Source: Macrobrachium rosenbergii
Lineage: Eukaryota > Arthropoda > Malacostraca > Decapoda > Palaemonidae
Direction of reading: 5' to 3'
NCBI RefSeq assembly: GCF_040412425.1
Contig: NC_089782.1
Coordinates: forward strand, 43,430,822-43,494,821
DNA length: 64,000 nt
Both the position numbers and the translations under genes were made by a program. Under the pieces are notes generated by a model. It was not told where the DNA came from. It was given only the letters and a program-made list of their open reading frames with translations, and searched no databases. Of the stretch, positions 13,901 to 24,560 are shown one piece after another (position 1 is the stretch's first letter; each line of letters begins with the position of its first letter).

Positions 13901-16900
13901 ATATGAACAGCTTCAATCAGATAACCTGCCCTGAAATGATATAAGCAGAATAATGAGATGATGTAGTGAATGAAGAAGTAACCATCACTGCCCTGAAATG
14001 ATATAAGCAGAATAATGAGGAGATATAGTGAATGAAGAAGCAACCATCCCATCTGAAAAAAAGGTAACTCATCCAACTGATTTCATCAATTTGGAACTGT
14101 CTGCTTTCGCCACCTGAGACAGATTATGTATAAATAAAATGTGTTATGAGACAGATTATGTATAAATTAGATGTGCTATATTTATAGGAGCATATAATCA
14201 ACAATTAACTGAAATTTAAAATGACACCATTCAGAAATGAGATACTGAAGAGTTTTACAGTCTGGACAAAGAACAAAAGAGTGTTACATACCTGTTTCTC
14301 CTCATTTATAACCCAATAGTTATTAGTAGCACCAGGACCTTCCATCAGCTTACTCACTGTTGTGTGGAAAACACCAATAAGCTTATGATTCCCGCTTGAC
14401 TTAAAATCCCTGCAGTTCACTTTAATGTTTCTTTCATAGTCACCACTGCAAAACGTGCGAAGCTGAACAGAAAACTCTTTCCAAACTGGTGCCTCAGTGC
14501 TCCGTGCAGTCTCGGTACGGTGGACGAGAGTGAAAGTTCCATCTTCATTTGCTTTATAGAATTCCAGAAATGGGTTAAGTGAGCTAAACCAACTGCGATT
14601 TTCAAGTTTCTTACCCACAAACTGTACCACTAGCTCTTCCTTGCATGAGCTGAGTTCTTCTGTGACAAGGAGGATTGAGCCATTGTCGCCACTGTATTCC
14701 TTATTGACTAAAGGTTTATGTACTGTGCGAGCACTTACTAACTGAGCTAAAGTACATTCATACTCCCCAATGAAATCATGATGAGCTAAATTTGGACTGT
14801 CAGAATCAATATCATATATTAGGAACTTTAAATGCTGCTGTTCTTCGAAGTGATAAGTAACCGGGATTTTAGTTGCAAAGTCTGGGTTCAATGTATTATC
14901 AATGCATTCGGTGCGCTTCAGTTCTGTCCACTGTGCAGATCCAAATGGCTGATACAGGAGAACACATATGGGGTCACTCTTTGAGAATACATCAGTATCT
15001 CTAAGATTCCTGAAAAATAAACATACTTTTTACAATTCCAGTTTCATTAAATGGTACAGTATTCAAACACGTTGGGGATTTTACCAAAGACAATTCTTGT
15101 AATATAAATATTCCAATCATGAGCACCCCAAATCCTATAAAAACAATTCAAGGAATGCTAAGTAAAATTTCTAAAAAATAAAACTCTTTTTTATTAATTT
15201 CCTAAGCATAAAACAAACATTTACATGTTATTTCCTTTATTGGCCTCTGCAGTTAAAAAATATCTAATTTCAAATAAACGCTGACTGAAAGAGACAAATG
15301 GTTCATGGTTAGGTCTTCACCTAGGTGATATCACATTTTTGTTTTATCCACTGATTAACCCTCTAACGCCGAGCCTCTATTTACAAAAACGTCTCCCGTA
15401 TGCTGGCGGCATTCGGGAGTTAGCACTAAGCGGAAAAAGGTTTTTTCAAAAATCACAGCACGCTAGTTTTTAAGATTAAGAGTTCATTTTGGCTCCTTTT
15501 TGTCATTGCCTGAAGTTTAGTATGCAACCATTAGAAATGAAAAAAAAATATCATTATCAAATATAAATATTGAAATATGACAGCGCAAAAAAAAATTTTC
15601 ATATATAATTTTATACAAATCGCGTTGTGAGCAAAACGGTTAAAGCTAACGGGTTATTTTTTTTTCTTTCTATTGTACACTAAATTGCGATGATTTTGGT
15701 ATATAGCAAATTGTAAAATGACCAAAGCAACACAGAGAAAATATTATCACAAAATGATGCATGAATTCATAACGCGCGGACGTAAAAAATGTTTTTTCAA
15801 AAATTCACCATAAATCGAAATATTGTGCTAGAGACTTCCGTATGTTGAAAAATGAAGGTAATTGATTGAATATTACTAGACTGTAAGTGTTTTAGCTACA
15901 ATTGCAGTTTTCGACCATTTCGGTTGAGTTAAAGTTGACAGAAAGTCAAATTTTTCTATTTATCGATTTATATGAAAATATTTCAAAACTGATAAAAGCT
16001 ACAACCATGAGTTATTTTCTGTTGTATTCTAAAATGAAATTGCGCACATTTTCATATATAAAAGTTTATGTAACGACTAATATAAAACGGTGCAAACATT
16101 ACGACAACGTGACAAAAGAATTTCTGAGATGTTAAAGAGTTACCATGCGGACATAAGGAAAATGTTTTTTCAAAATTCACCATAAATCGAAATATTGTGC
16201 TAGAGACTTCCAAGTTTATTGAAAAATGAAGGTAAATGATTGAATATTACTAGAATGTAAGAGTTTTAGCTACAATTGCGTTTTTCAACCATTTTGGTCA
16301 AGTTAAAGTTGACCGGTTGAAATTTTGGCAGTTATCATGATTTATGTGAAAATATTTCAAAACTGATAAAAGCTACAACCAGGAGTTATTTTCTGTTGTA
16401 TTCTACATGAAATTGCACACATTTTCATATATAAAAGTTTATGTAATGACTAATGTAAACGATGCAAACATTATGACAACGTGACGAAAGAATTTCTGAG
16501 ATGTTCGCCGAATTACTCACGCGCAGACGTGAAGGAAAAAGTTTTTTTTTTTTCAGAAATTCACCATAAATCGAAATATTGTGCTAGAGACTTCCAGTTT
16601 GTTGCAAAATGAAGGTACATAATTGAATATTACTAGAATGTAAGAGTTTTAGCTTATAATTGCGTTTTTTTACCATTTCCGATTGAGTTAAAGTTGACCG
16701 AGGTTGAAATTTTGGGTTATCGTGATTTATATGAAAATATTTCAAAACTGATAAAAGCTACAACCATGAGTTATTTTCTGTTGTATTCTACATGAAATTG
16801 CACATTTTTCCATATATAAAACTTTATGTAACGACTAATATAAATGGTGCAAACATTACGACAACGTGGATGAAAGAATTTCTGGCGCGGACGTAAGGAA

Positions 16901-19900
16901 AAAGTTTTTTTTAAAAATTCACCATAAATCGAAATATTGTGCTAGAGACTTCCAATTTGTTGCAAAATGAAGGTAAATGATTGAATATTACTAGAATGTA
17001 AGATTTTTAGCTACAATTGCATTTTTACCATTTCGGTCGAGTCAAAGTTGACCGAAGGTTGAAATTTTGGCAGTTATCATGATTTATATGAAAATATTTC
17101 AAACTGGTAAAAGCTACAACCATGGTTGTATTTTGTTGTATTTTACATGAAATTGCACACATTTTCATATATAAAACTTTATGTAACGGCTAATATAAAA
17201 CAGTGCAAAATTACGACAAAATGATGAAAGAATTTCTGAAATTTTCAGCAGAGTTACTGCAACAGATGTAAGGAAAAAAGTTTTTTTTCAAAAATTCACC
17301 ATAAATCGAAATATTGTGCTAGAGACCTTCAATTTGTTGCAAAATGAAGGTAAATGATGGAATATTACTAGAATGTAAGAGTTTTAGCTTACAATTGTGT
17401 TTTCGACCATTTCGGTCGAGTCAAAGTTGACCAAAGGTTGAAATTTTTGTAATCGCATTACGACGGGTACATCCACGGCACCCAACAGATAATTTTAGTC
17501 GACGTATGATACATCCAGTCGGCGTTTAAGGGTTAATCTGAGTGGAGGGTGTAAGGAAACTATACTTTTAATGAACTTGTTAGCGTTTCAGTGAACGAAA
17601 GTTTTACGTTCTTTATATGATGCAAGACTTAACAAGTTTGTTTCTACACCTCTGATGACTGAATCAGTGCCAAGAGACAACAGATATTATTTCATCCACT
17701 CCTTTATGGTGACATACAGGGTGAAGACTTTCCAGGTTATTTACAATTTCTTACAAGTTGGGAGAGTACTATCAAACATTCCCCATGGTACTGGACGCAG
17801 CAGTTAGAGTTAACATTCGAAGTATAGAGGTACAACCTTATAAAAAATGAAAGACCTATTCTTGTCACACAAAGGGGAAGGCTACTGTAAGACAGTGTGG
17901 CGATGGATGTCCCCTGTGAGGCCTTTGAGCTGCTGCCTCACTAAACTCCACAGAATCTGCCAACTAACTAATAACGGACAACAGAAGGAGAAAGAACAAG
18001 TGGAAATTGAGGGATGCTATACAGTGTAAGGATCAGGGATTTCCTTTGACTTGGCTTATGAAAAAAAAAGTGGGGGGAATATGCGGGCAAGGGGGACTCA
18101 GATGACTGTGAAGCCTCGTGGAACTGTTTTGCACGGGGGTGCAAATGTGCCAGTGGATGTGTGCCTCAGGGAACAGACTCACCCCAAGTTTGTGACTGAT
18201 AGTTTGCGCTGTTATCCTTAGAAATAATTCAGCTTTTTATTTTTTCCAATCCCAGATAAGAAGGGTCCAACTGAAAAGGGCATGCCAAACCAATTTATAA
18301 AATGAACCTTTAATGAGTGCTGGAAGGAACACCTGAAAAAGGCTCATCATAAACAGCTACCCTGACTGGGGATTAAGCTGGGAAAAAGTTTCTACAAACC
18401 TCTTATTGCTACTTAAAATGTCATGGTTTCAGTTATTTCCACCATGCACTCTCAAAGAGCCATTAATTGTATATCTCATCCCAAGAGTTCTTCCATGGAT
18501 CCCGCAATGCTCAACAAACCAATCTTGGGGTATTAAACAGCTCAATCTTTCCCACTTAAATTTAAATTTTGGTAACTCATATATACCTGGTTTATGGTGA
18601 AACAAATTATTTTTTTAAAAAATACAGCTACTGTATTTTCTAAATAAAATTAATTTTTTTTTTCATACGTGCACTCTTTATTTCATCACAGCCTAATTTT
18701 GTGGAGGTGCAATCTCTGGACTTGTCCCCAAAGGAGAACAGTCTTGTAAGAGTAATGGACTTTTCCAGTCCCCAAAGCAGAACAGTCTCGTAAGAGTAAT
18801 GGACTTTTCCAGTCAAACTGAACTTTTCATTCAAACTGGATACAGTGCAATATTTTGGTCTACTAATTACAGATGGGAAAAGAAACATGTCAAAATGATG
18901 TTGTCCTATAAGAAGAAAAATAACTTAAAAGAAGAATTCTCTAAATGTAAGGGTAACACGAAGGGAACATAGAATGTCATCAAGAAAATAATACCTACAA
19001 ACAAAAAATCTCATGGATCACTCGAGAATATAGACACTGATGCTTAGAGGAGAACAGATGATTTTAATCAGTATTTTGCAAACATTGGAAAGAATGCATT
19101 CAACAGATCATAGTAAAATTTTGTAAACACATTGATACTGAGAACAATCAGATAAAAAAATCAGTTCCCTAGTTCCTGATATAATATCAAGACACAATGA
19201 TATATAAAAAAGATCTAAAAACTCACAAATAAAAGGCAGTACTTGACTTATACAGCCTGGTAACACTACCTGACTGAACTGGGTAAAGCAAACCTAAACC
19301 AGCTAGCTAAGGTAAGTCATGAATCTGGTCAGTTCAAATGATCAGCTACAGTTACAATAGTTGTCACATCAACAATTATAAATTCCATGGAAAATAAACA
19401 CAATCCATCATTAATCTTCTGCTAGGACAAAAGCCCTAGAAAGCAGAGGAAAAACTATCCAAAATAAAAATTAGCAGTGACACTTGTTCTAGGCTGAAGG
19501 CACACAAGAATGACTGGCAATTGTTTGTAGTGGTGGGGTTCCTGGATGTGTGGCCAAAAGGGGGAGTGTTCTTTTTCAGTATAAGGTGTGTCTCTTGGAG
19601 TACTGACCACAGAGATAGGCCCATGTAAACTAACGGCATTTGCATAAAACAGTATTTTATGAAAGCCAGTTTCTTTGGTTCATGCTTTTCAACATGAAGA
19701 CCAAATTTATTGATGAATATTGCAAATTTTTCAAATAAAAGAAACTTGCAAAGAAGTCAGTTTCTTTATGAAAATCTTACAGATGGGTGGTGGGTCTACA
19801 AGTTAGGTAAATAAGTATAAACGGAGTCTTGAAATTTTCATCATTTTTGCTTATACAGTTAATGAACAGTACCATGTAAAGTTTCTTATACATAATGATT

Positions 19901-20283
19901 TATTAAAAACCTACTAAAGCAATGAAGAAAGAATCTTTTTGTTTTCACTGTAAAAGACTTTCTGATGTACTACTGCAACTACAAAAGAAAATTACTGTAC
20001 TGCACAACAAATAGGCAAGAAACAAAGCAAACTAAAGAATAACTTAGAACTGTAAAAGGCAATATAGTTCCAAATTAACATATATTTTGTCACTAAGAAA
20101 ATCCACCTTAATTTTAAGAAACATTGGCAGACTTGTTATTTCTATCCTTAAAATTCTTACTACTACTGAAATACTGTATTAGACAATGAAATCTCCTGAC
20201 CAAGATGCACAAAAAATTCATGCTTACCTGCACGATACAGTTATCTCAACTAGGGATGTTGGGGATACAGCAGATCCAGCCAT
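1674..20283 (-). CDS. CPNE: Copine gene A, 5' part (continues past left edge)
   Basis: Copines are soluble proteins that bind membrane phospholipids when Ca2+ rises and recruit partners through a C-terminal vWA domain. Four coding exons join in frame on the minus strand: 20283-20228, 15009-14292, 3463-3328 and 1907-1674, all with GT/AG borders. They encode residues 1 to about 380: a short leader, C2A, C2B and the first part of vWA with the MIDAS D-F-T-A-S-N motif. The two last vWA exons expected from gene B are absent and must lie left of position 1. Exon phases and lengths match gene B, which lies directly upstream on the same strand, so the two are tandem paralogs. Copine identity is firm; I do not assign a paralog number. 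Intron 1 and intron 2 each carry a 2.2-kb piggyBac-like element. Confidence 0.93.
1908..3327 (-). other. Copine A intron 3
   Basis: AT-rich intron of 1420 bp. No recognisable element or exon seen. The matching intron in gene B is 179 bp. Confidence 0.75.
3328..3463 (-). CDS. CPNE: Copine A exon 3: linker and start of vWA
   Basis: 136-nt exon, acceptor ttctag, donor GTACCT. It reads R-K-K-G-A-S-Y-K-N-S-G-E-V and later F-L-D-Y-I-K-G-G-M-E-I-N-A-F-I-G-I-D-F-T. The Y-K-N-S-G and F-L-D-Y-I-x-G-G strings are copine hallmarks at the entrance of the vWA (copine) domain. The final I-D-F-T begins the MIDAS metal site, whose remaining residues (A-S-N) come from the next exon, so the MIDAS is split by an intron. 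Same length and phase as gene B exon 3 (59726-59861). Confidence 0.93.
5114..7306. mobile_element. piggyBac-like non-autonomous element, copy 1
   Basis: Flanked on both sides by TTAA (5110-5113, 7307-7310), the piggyBac target-site duplication. Ends are inverted: CCCTCTAACGCCGA at the left and, read from the right, CCCTTAAACGCC. The interior holds five tandem units of 360-386 bp, each with 'caccataaatcgaaatattg' (near 5573, 5953, 6339, 6699, 7070). There is no transposase frame, so it must have been mobilised in trans. It sits in copine A intron 2 and closely matches the element at 15359-17532. Confidence 0.8.
8284..8467 (+). repeat. SINE-like dispersed repeat (truncated)
   Basis: Contains 'accagaccactgagctgatt', 'aacagctctcctagggctgg', 'acgtggctaagaaccaattg' and 'aatttctatcac'. 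I recall this string order as a very common dispersed repeat in decapod genomes. Its tRNA-like end appears to be missing here. The identification rests on memory of the repeat and not on a search. Confidence 0.5.
10900..11170 (+). pseudogene. LINE ORF2 C-terminal remnant
   Basis: Broken plus-strand frames resemble the C-terminus of LINE endonuclease/reverse transcriptase proteins. Around 10965-11015 there is a degraded form of the usual L-R-W-x-G-H-V segment. Further on are G-D-P-P-W-K (normally G-R-P-x-x-x-W) and P-D-R-E-D-W-K-E-L (normally D-R-x-x-W-R-x-L). Several stops and frame changes make it non-functional. Confidence 0.45.
13926..14048. repeat. 62-bp tandem duplication
   Basis: Two copies start at 13926 and 13988, sharing 'ctgccctgaaatgatataag' and 'cagaataatgag'. 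It lies in copine A intron 2, about 240 bp downstream of exon 2. Confidence 0.85.
14292..15009 (-). CDS. CPNE: Copine A exon 2: C2A and C2B domains
   Basis: Single 718-nt exon (1 nt + 239 codons), acceptor tttttcag, donor GTATGT. It encodes nearly all of both C2 domains. C2A keeps the acidic Ca2+ loops: loop 1 has D-T-D and S-K-S-D-P, loop 3 has Y-D-I-D-S-D. C2B has lost most of its acidic ligands: the family's S-D-P of loop 1 is L-N-P here (W-F-S-S-L-N-P-F-L-E-F), and loop 3 reads C-R-D-F-K-S-S-G-N-H-K-L-I-G. It ends I-N-E-E-K-Q in phase 0. It is one codon longer than its gene B partner (S-G-D-N-G-S against S-N-A-G-S). Confidence 0.95.
15359..17532. mobile_element. piggyBac-like non-autonomous element, copy 2
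   Basis: Flanked by TTAA (15355-15358, 17533-17536), with ends CCCTCTAACGCC and, read inwards from the right, CCCTTAAACGCCGAC. It has the same five-unit internal tandem array (marker string near 15806, 16178, 16561, 16920, 17297), the same orientation as copy 1, and many scattered small deletions. It sits in copine A intron 1. Flanking sequences differ from those of copy 1, which indicates separate insertions and not a segmental duplication. Confidence 0.8.
18724..18811. repeat. 44-bp tandem duplication
   Basis: Two copies starting at 18724 and 18768, each with 'gtccccaaag' and 'gtaagagtaatggacttttc'. A third partial copy may begin at 18812 (gtcaaactg). Confidence 0.85.
20228..20283 (-). CDS. 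CPNE: Copine A coding exon 1 (start codon)
   Basis: This 56-nt exon is easy to miss. It reads M-A-G-S-A-V-S-P-T-S-L-V-E-I-T-V-S-C and ends with AG before a GTAAGC donor. That AG joins the G opening the exon at 15009 to make Arg, giving S-C-R-N-L-R-D-T-D, the usual copine entry into C2A (family pattern V-x-L-x-V-S-C-x-N-L). The ATG is at 20283-20281. A good acceptor (cttgcttttag) ends two bases before the ATG, so the 5' UTR is probably spliced from an upstream exon. The equivalent exon of gene B is not in the window. Confidence 0.88.
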
Positions 20284-20418
20284 ACCTAAAAGCAAGTCTG
20301 TATTTCTCTAGGCTATGCTACTCTACTTTCCTTCTTCTCTACTCCTGACCAAAAATGTAGTCGTCCAAGTTATGAGTATAAAAGTAGTAAAAGATCTGTA
20401 AAAAAAAAAAAATAATAT

Positions 20419-21287
20419 TCAGCACTTTATATAATCAATGATAGGGAATAATACAACAAATGAATAAACATTGATCTCCACAATTTCAAATTTACTGCTA
20501 TACCAATTAATTTGGTTCTTTAAAATTGTTTTTGTGCTACATTTTCCATTAAACTGGAGAAAGGTTGCTTCTATGACTTTCATTGCTATATAATAGGAAG
20601 GATAACTATCTGCTTCAACAGTTTCTTTATTCCTATTGAAAGAGGGACAAAGCACCATTCAGTATTGGGAAAGGCTGCTCTGTCCTGAAATTCTACAAGC
20701 TCAACCTCAATATTAATTTTCCTTTCATTAATCAGGTATTTTCCACCTGCTGAAAGAATGTACACCGAGTCGTCTTCCCAAGGGTTATCAGCATCATTCT
20801 TAGGGGTGGATATTGTTGCCTGTACTAAATTCTGATTTGAGGTTTTATAGTCTGACATGGTCATATCAGTTACCAGTCAGAGCTCTGGAAGTTAGTAGGC
20901 TGTCTCTTATTATGCAATCTGATTTCAACGGGGATCTAGACAATTGATTCAACTTTGTTTTTGGGCTTGTGTTTTTTATTACCCTGTTCCCATGACCTAA
21001 GTTTTTTGGTGGGAAAACCAATCTCTGCTTGGGGCAGACTGTGCAACCTCTCTATCCTCTAGTTTAAAGGATAAGAAAGTTTTACACATCACACTCAATT
21101 CCATACCCAGGGCAGATCTAAATTCCTCTTGGGAACCATGGATAGCATCTCTGACATGTTGACACTCAGCAGCAAAGTCATCATTGATACTCTCCATGAT
21201 TTCCTCCCTGAATTCTGAAAGAACAGCAAGTGGAATTTCCCTATCAAGAAGGAAGCTTGCATGAACTGACTGGGCCAAGACAGTCAC
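20419..21287 (-). pseudogene. Frameshifted coding-like remnant, possibly a DIRS-type gag
   Basis: Three minus-strand open stretches lie end to end: 21287-20997, 20864-20586 and 20658-20419. The second and third join only through a frameshift around 20640. Their residues look protein-like: acidic helix-rich segments (E-F-R-E-E-I-M-E-S), then N-P-W-E-D-D, E-L-V-E-F-Q-D-R-A-A-F-P-N-T-E-W and N-K-E-T-V. The A-F-P-x-x-x-W then K-E-T-V order reminds me of ORF1 of crustacean DIRS-like elements, but this is a weak impression. It lies just upstream of copine A exon 1 on the same strand; I do not think it belongs to that gene. Confidence 0.35.
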
Positions 21288-21682
21288 ATCACCACTTCCA
21301 ACAGGACAGAAGTCCCAGATAAATCAATACAGTATATCGGTACCTGCTAAACGGGGTGTTGGGTGGACACTATCAAGGTCCCCTTCAATGTCTGATTGCT
21401 GCATGGGAGAAGCAAGGTTCTCATCTGAGGTATCTCTCACATGTAAAGCAGAAGACTGTTCCCTACTTCTTTCAGATTCAGAAGGGAAATTTCAGTGGAT
21501 ATATTCACTGCATGTCACTCTTCGTCTCCACTGAATGAGCTGAAGTGCATGTTCCTGGAATTCACTACTTCTGGAGTATTGGCCAAAAAACATGGATTCT
21601 GCTCAGAGAGGGATGGAAACACACCCTGCTAGTTATGCCAGAATGATGTAATCTCCTCCTTCCCTACTCCTACTGAAACCTA

Positions 21683-21976
21683 TACAGGCAGTCCCCTGTT
21701 AATGGCAGGGTTTCCATTCCTGGCCGAGTGACGCTAACTGAAAATCGCCAATAAGCAAAAATTGCCGATAAACTGCTTAACGGCACTATTAACCAGTTAA
21801 CGGCACTGATAAACCACTTACCGACGCTGATAAACCACTTACCGATGCTGATAAACCACTTACCAGCGCCAAAAATCATTTACTGGCACCAAAAATCTAG
21901 TTAATGATATCACTAACCAAGCTGTAACACTGAAATACTGTTAACCAATGCCACTAGTAGCCAGGGACTGCCTGTA
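21683..21976. mobile_element. MITE with TIR ACAGGCAGTCCCC, TA target sites
   Basis: Bounded by TA, starting TACAGGCAGTCCCC and ending GGGACTGCCTGTA. The 294-bp interior contains a short minisatellite of about 21 bp (ctgataaaccacttaccgac, near 21797-21868) that opens a repetitive G-K-W-F-I-S frame on the minus strand. It shares terminal inverted repeats with the elements at 47696-48063 and 51297. TA duplication suggests mobilisation by a Tc1/mariner-type transposase. Confidence 0.75.
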
Positions 21977-24100
21977 ACTCATAAAGCCAGCTTGAAATGA
22001 GCTCTTTCATCATTTAAACTTGCTGCCAGGAGCATGTTGCACATTTTACATGCCAGGCAACCAACCAAATTCTCCTTTATTCATTCAGGGGCTGGCTCAC
22101 AGCAGGTAATGATGAGCCATTTTCACAGGCAAAATGCAGATTAAGCAATTTGCTGCTATGCATGGTACTCTGTGGGTCCTTTGTAGTAGCAGTCCAGTAG
22201 CAATAAAAGGAACAAGTGTTTATTAAAAACTGCCTAGTGTTAGCTACCTATATCACTGTACAGTATAGGCAACAAACACTTCAGATTAAAAATGGCTGAC
22301 GTGGCCACAAGTATGTCTCCATAGTATGATGTAAAGTAACAAGATCAATGGGTCATATCCATAAAATAGTAGTATTGTAGAGTAATATATTAAAAGTGTT
22401 AATTCAAAACTACTACAATAACATTGCCATAAAGGATTTGCTCACAAATGCTTCTAAACTTAAGACAAAACTAAATGGATACCCATACAATTTATTTCTA
22501 AACATTTCAAAACTTTTGATTACCCAGTCTATTCCCAAGCACCATGTAAAGGTTATAGGCTACATTAGTTGGTACACAATTAAAATAATTATTGGAATTA
22601 TCATACCAAATTTATATAAAAGTAGAGTCTGAAAGATTTTAATTTGTTTGACAATGATCACCATGACAAAAAAGTAATTTGCATATTCCTGTTGGATATG
22701 GGTGAGCATCGCAACAATCTTTGAAACATCTGTGATGTCACTACCAGCGGAGGAATACCCGTTAGAAATAGATCCACATTTCCTTTAACACTTGAAAAGA
22801 CCCCCAACATTAAGGATAACTGGGGAACTTTCTATATCACAAAAACCATTTAGTTTGATTATAAAATACTACAAAGGAAATACTGGCCTTTAGTAAACAC
22901 CCAGGCTCGTAAGTCAAGCCCTATTTGGAACTGCTATCAAGGCTATGCTTCGTAAACATGAAGTTAGGTAATCTGATTTACCCTCTTGGTAACCTTAAAT
23001 TATACATCAATGTTAGTAAGAAGAACCTAACAGAAAGCTAAATTTCAATATGAACCTACATCATTTGAACTTTTACCTTCTAACCTATACTAGGCCATGA
23101 GGTTACAAAAATTTTATTTTCAACCATTATTGCATTTTGAAAATGAAAATATTATTTTCACAAATTCTTTATGAGCTTTGAACACTTCTGACATTTACTT
23201 TGTCAGCAAATGACCTAACCTAACCTAGGGGGTATTATTTTATAAGTTGCCAATACATGATATGAAACTGTAATGTGCATTTTTGAAAACAGCTCCTCAT
23301 TCTCATTATTTTGAACCCCATAAACACTATGCATGGATGATAAATAAAAAAATGAATAAAATTACGACTTACAAGGTAAGACAATACCACCCCCATTCCA
23401 TAGCTAATACAGGAAAACTGTAACCCCCAAACACCCTTCCATACAGGTTGGAATTTTTAGGTTCTTTTCTAAAATTTTTTCCTATCATTTCCTACCCACT
23501 TTTGCATGGAAAACCCAAAATGGTTTTTCATGCAAAAATGAATGACTGGAGTCTTATTGGAAACATAAAATTTTACCACCTTGGGTACCAGGTCCTTACC
23601 CTAGGGCATGATATTAGTTTGAAAACATTTGACAATCTTACCTTAATCTGAATGACAAATCTCAATGGGATTAAGATCCTTAGATTTTACTAGTTTGTAT
23701 TTTTCTCCCACCAAAAAAACCCAACTTTCTCACTGCAGTCCCCCAAATAGTAGGAAATAAGGGTGGGGTTTCCCATCTCTGAAAGTACTCATTTTCCTGC
23801 AAACGAATGTCTGAAACTTTCAAGGCAAATATAAAAATAAACGAAAATACTGTTCTTAAGTCCAAAATGCAATACAGTACTGTAATGGTTCAAAGTAAAA
23901 TACCAAATAAAAAAAATGGTCATGTGATGTTTACCTCACATTAGCTACTAACTTATCAACTAAAATCAGACATAGTCGGGCGTAGTTTTAGCCTACTGAG
24001 GTATACGGTATGCACTAACCCAACTTAGGGTAGTTAGTAGTGCCACAGGGCATGGCTAGACTTTTGGGTATGGCGTGCAAAACGCTGAACATTTGCAAAC
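21977..24100. other. Gene-free stretch
   Basis: AT-rich intergenic DNA. I see no exon, RNA gene or identifiable element. A short (CCTAA)3-like string at about 23212-23227 is too short to matter. Confidence 0.5.
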
Positions 24101-24276
24101 ACAAAGAGCAAACCAACCAACATACGGTATGATTTTTGTTTAGGAAAAGCCTGTGTGGGCTATGTTTAGCCCAGTGGGCGTGTGCAACAGGTCCTTCTTG
24201 AGGGCAAGTTGCAGGTTTCTAGGTTATCTTATCGCTCGGTTTCATATCTCGCGTAAAAGAACTAACATTAAATTAC

Positions 24277-24400
24277 CTCTCTCTGAAGCTGCTACGTCTA
24301 ACTTGCGGTAAATTTGTCTTCTCGACTCGATGACGTCTGTGCTACTGCGGGCAACCGCTGTTGTTCTGCAGTACCGAGAACTAATGTTGATTATATAAAA
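24277..24400 (-). promoter_or_regulatory. Candidate promoter and 5'-UTR exon end for copine A
   Basis: On the minus strand a TATATAA box (rc of 24391-24397) is followed within about 120 nt by a donor-like AGAGAG/GTAATT (exon end 24277). The surroundings (24180-24600) are rich in CpG, including 'ctctcgactcgatgacgtct' with a CRE-like TGACGTC, in contrast to the CpG-poor flanks. Copine A exon 1 begins just after a splice acceptor, so an untranslated upstream exon is expected on this strand. The TATA string also reads on the plus strand, so direction is uncertain. Confidence 0.3.
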
Positions 24401-24426
24401 CTTGCACTGGGTGGTGCAAGAACTTC

Positions 24427-24560
24427 AATAATAAAACAGATGTCTTCGGTTTGCTCTAAACGTAAACGCGTTTCAACCTTGGTGTATAAAATTCAATGAT
24501 ACAACAGCTGTCTTCGGTTTGCTCTAAACGTAAACGTGTTTTAACCATGATGTGTCAAAT
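24427..24560. repeat. 68-bp tandem pair, CpG-rich
   Basis: Two units with period 68 bp share 'gtcttcggtttgctctaaac' followed by 'gtaaacg'. They lie beside the candidate copine A promoter; they may belong to an unrecognised transposon end. Confidence 0.8.

Larger units (their letters stand above)
3464..14291 (-). other. Copine A intron 2 (10.8 kb)
   Basis: Holds piggyBac-like copy 1 (5114-7306), a SINE-like repeat (8284-8467), a LINE remnant (10900-11170) and a 62-bp tandem pair (13926-14048). The stretches 3464-5109, 7311-8283, 8468-10900 and 11170-13925 contain AT-rich sequence in which I see no gene. The open frames at 4262-4639, 7269-7631 and 11316-12117 have no recognisable domain. Confidence 0.6.
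15010..20227 (-). other. Copine A intron 1 (5.2 kb)
   Basis: Contains piggyBac-like copy 2 and a 44-bp tandem pair (18724-18811). The rest (17537-18723, 18812-20227) is AT-rich with no recognisable gene. Confidence 0.65.

Noticed and set aside
21670..21879. Minus-strand frame with repeated G-K-W-F-I-S
   Set aside because: Produced by a minisatellite inside a MITE, with no start context or further coding signal.
23212..23227. (CCTAA)3-like string resembling the arthropod telomere repeat
   Set aside because: Only about three units, expected by chance in AT-rich DNA.
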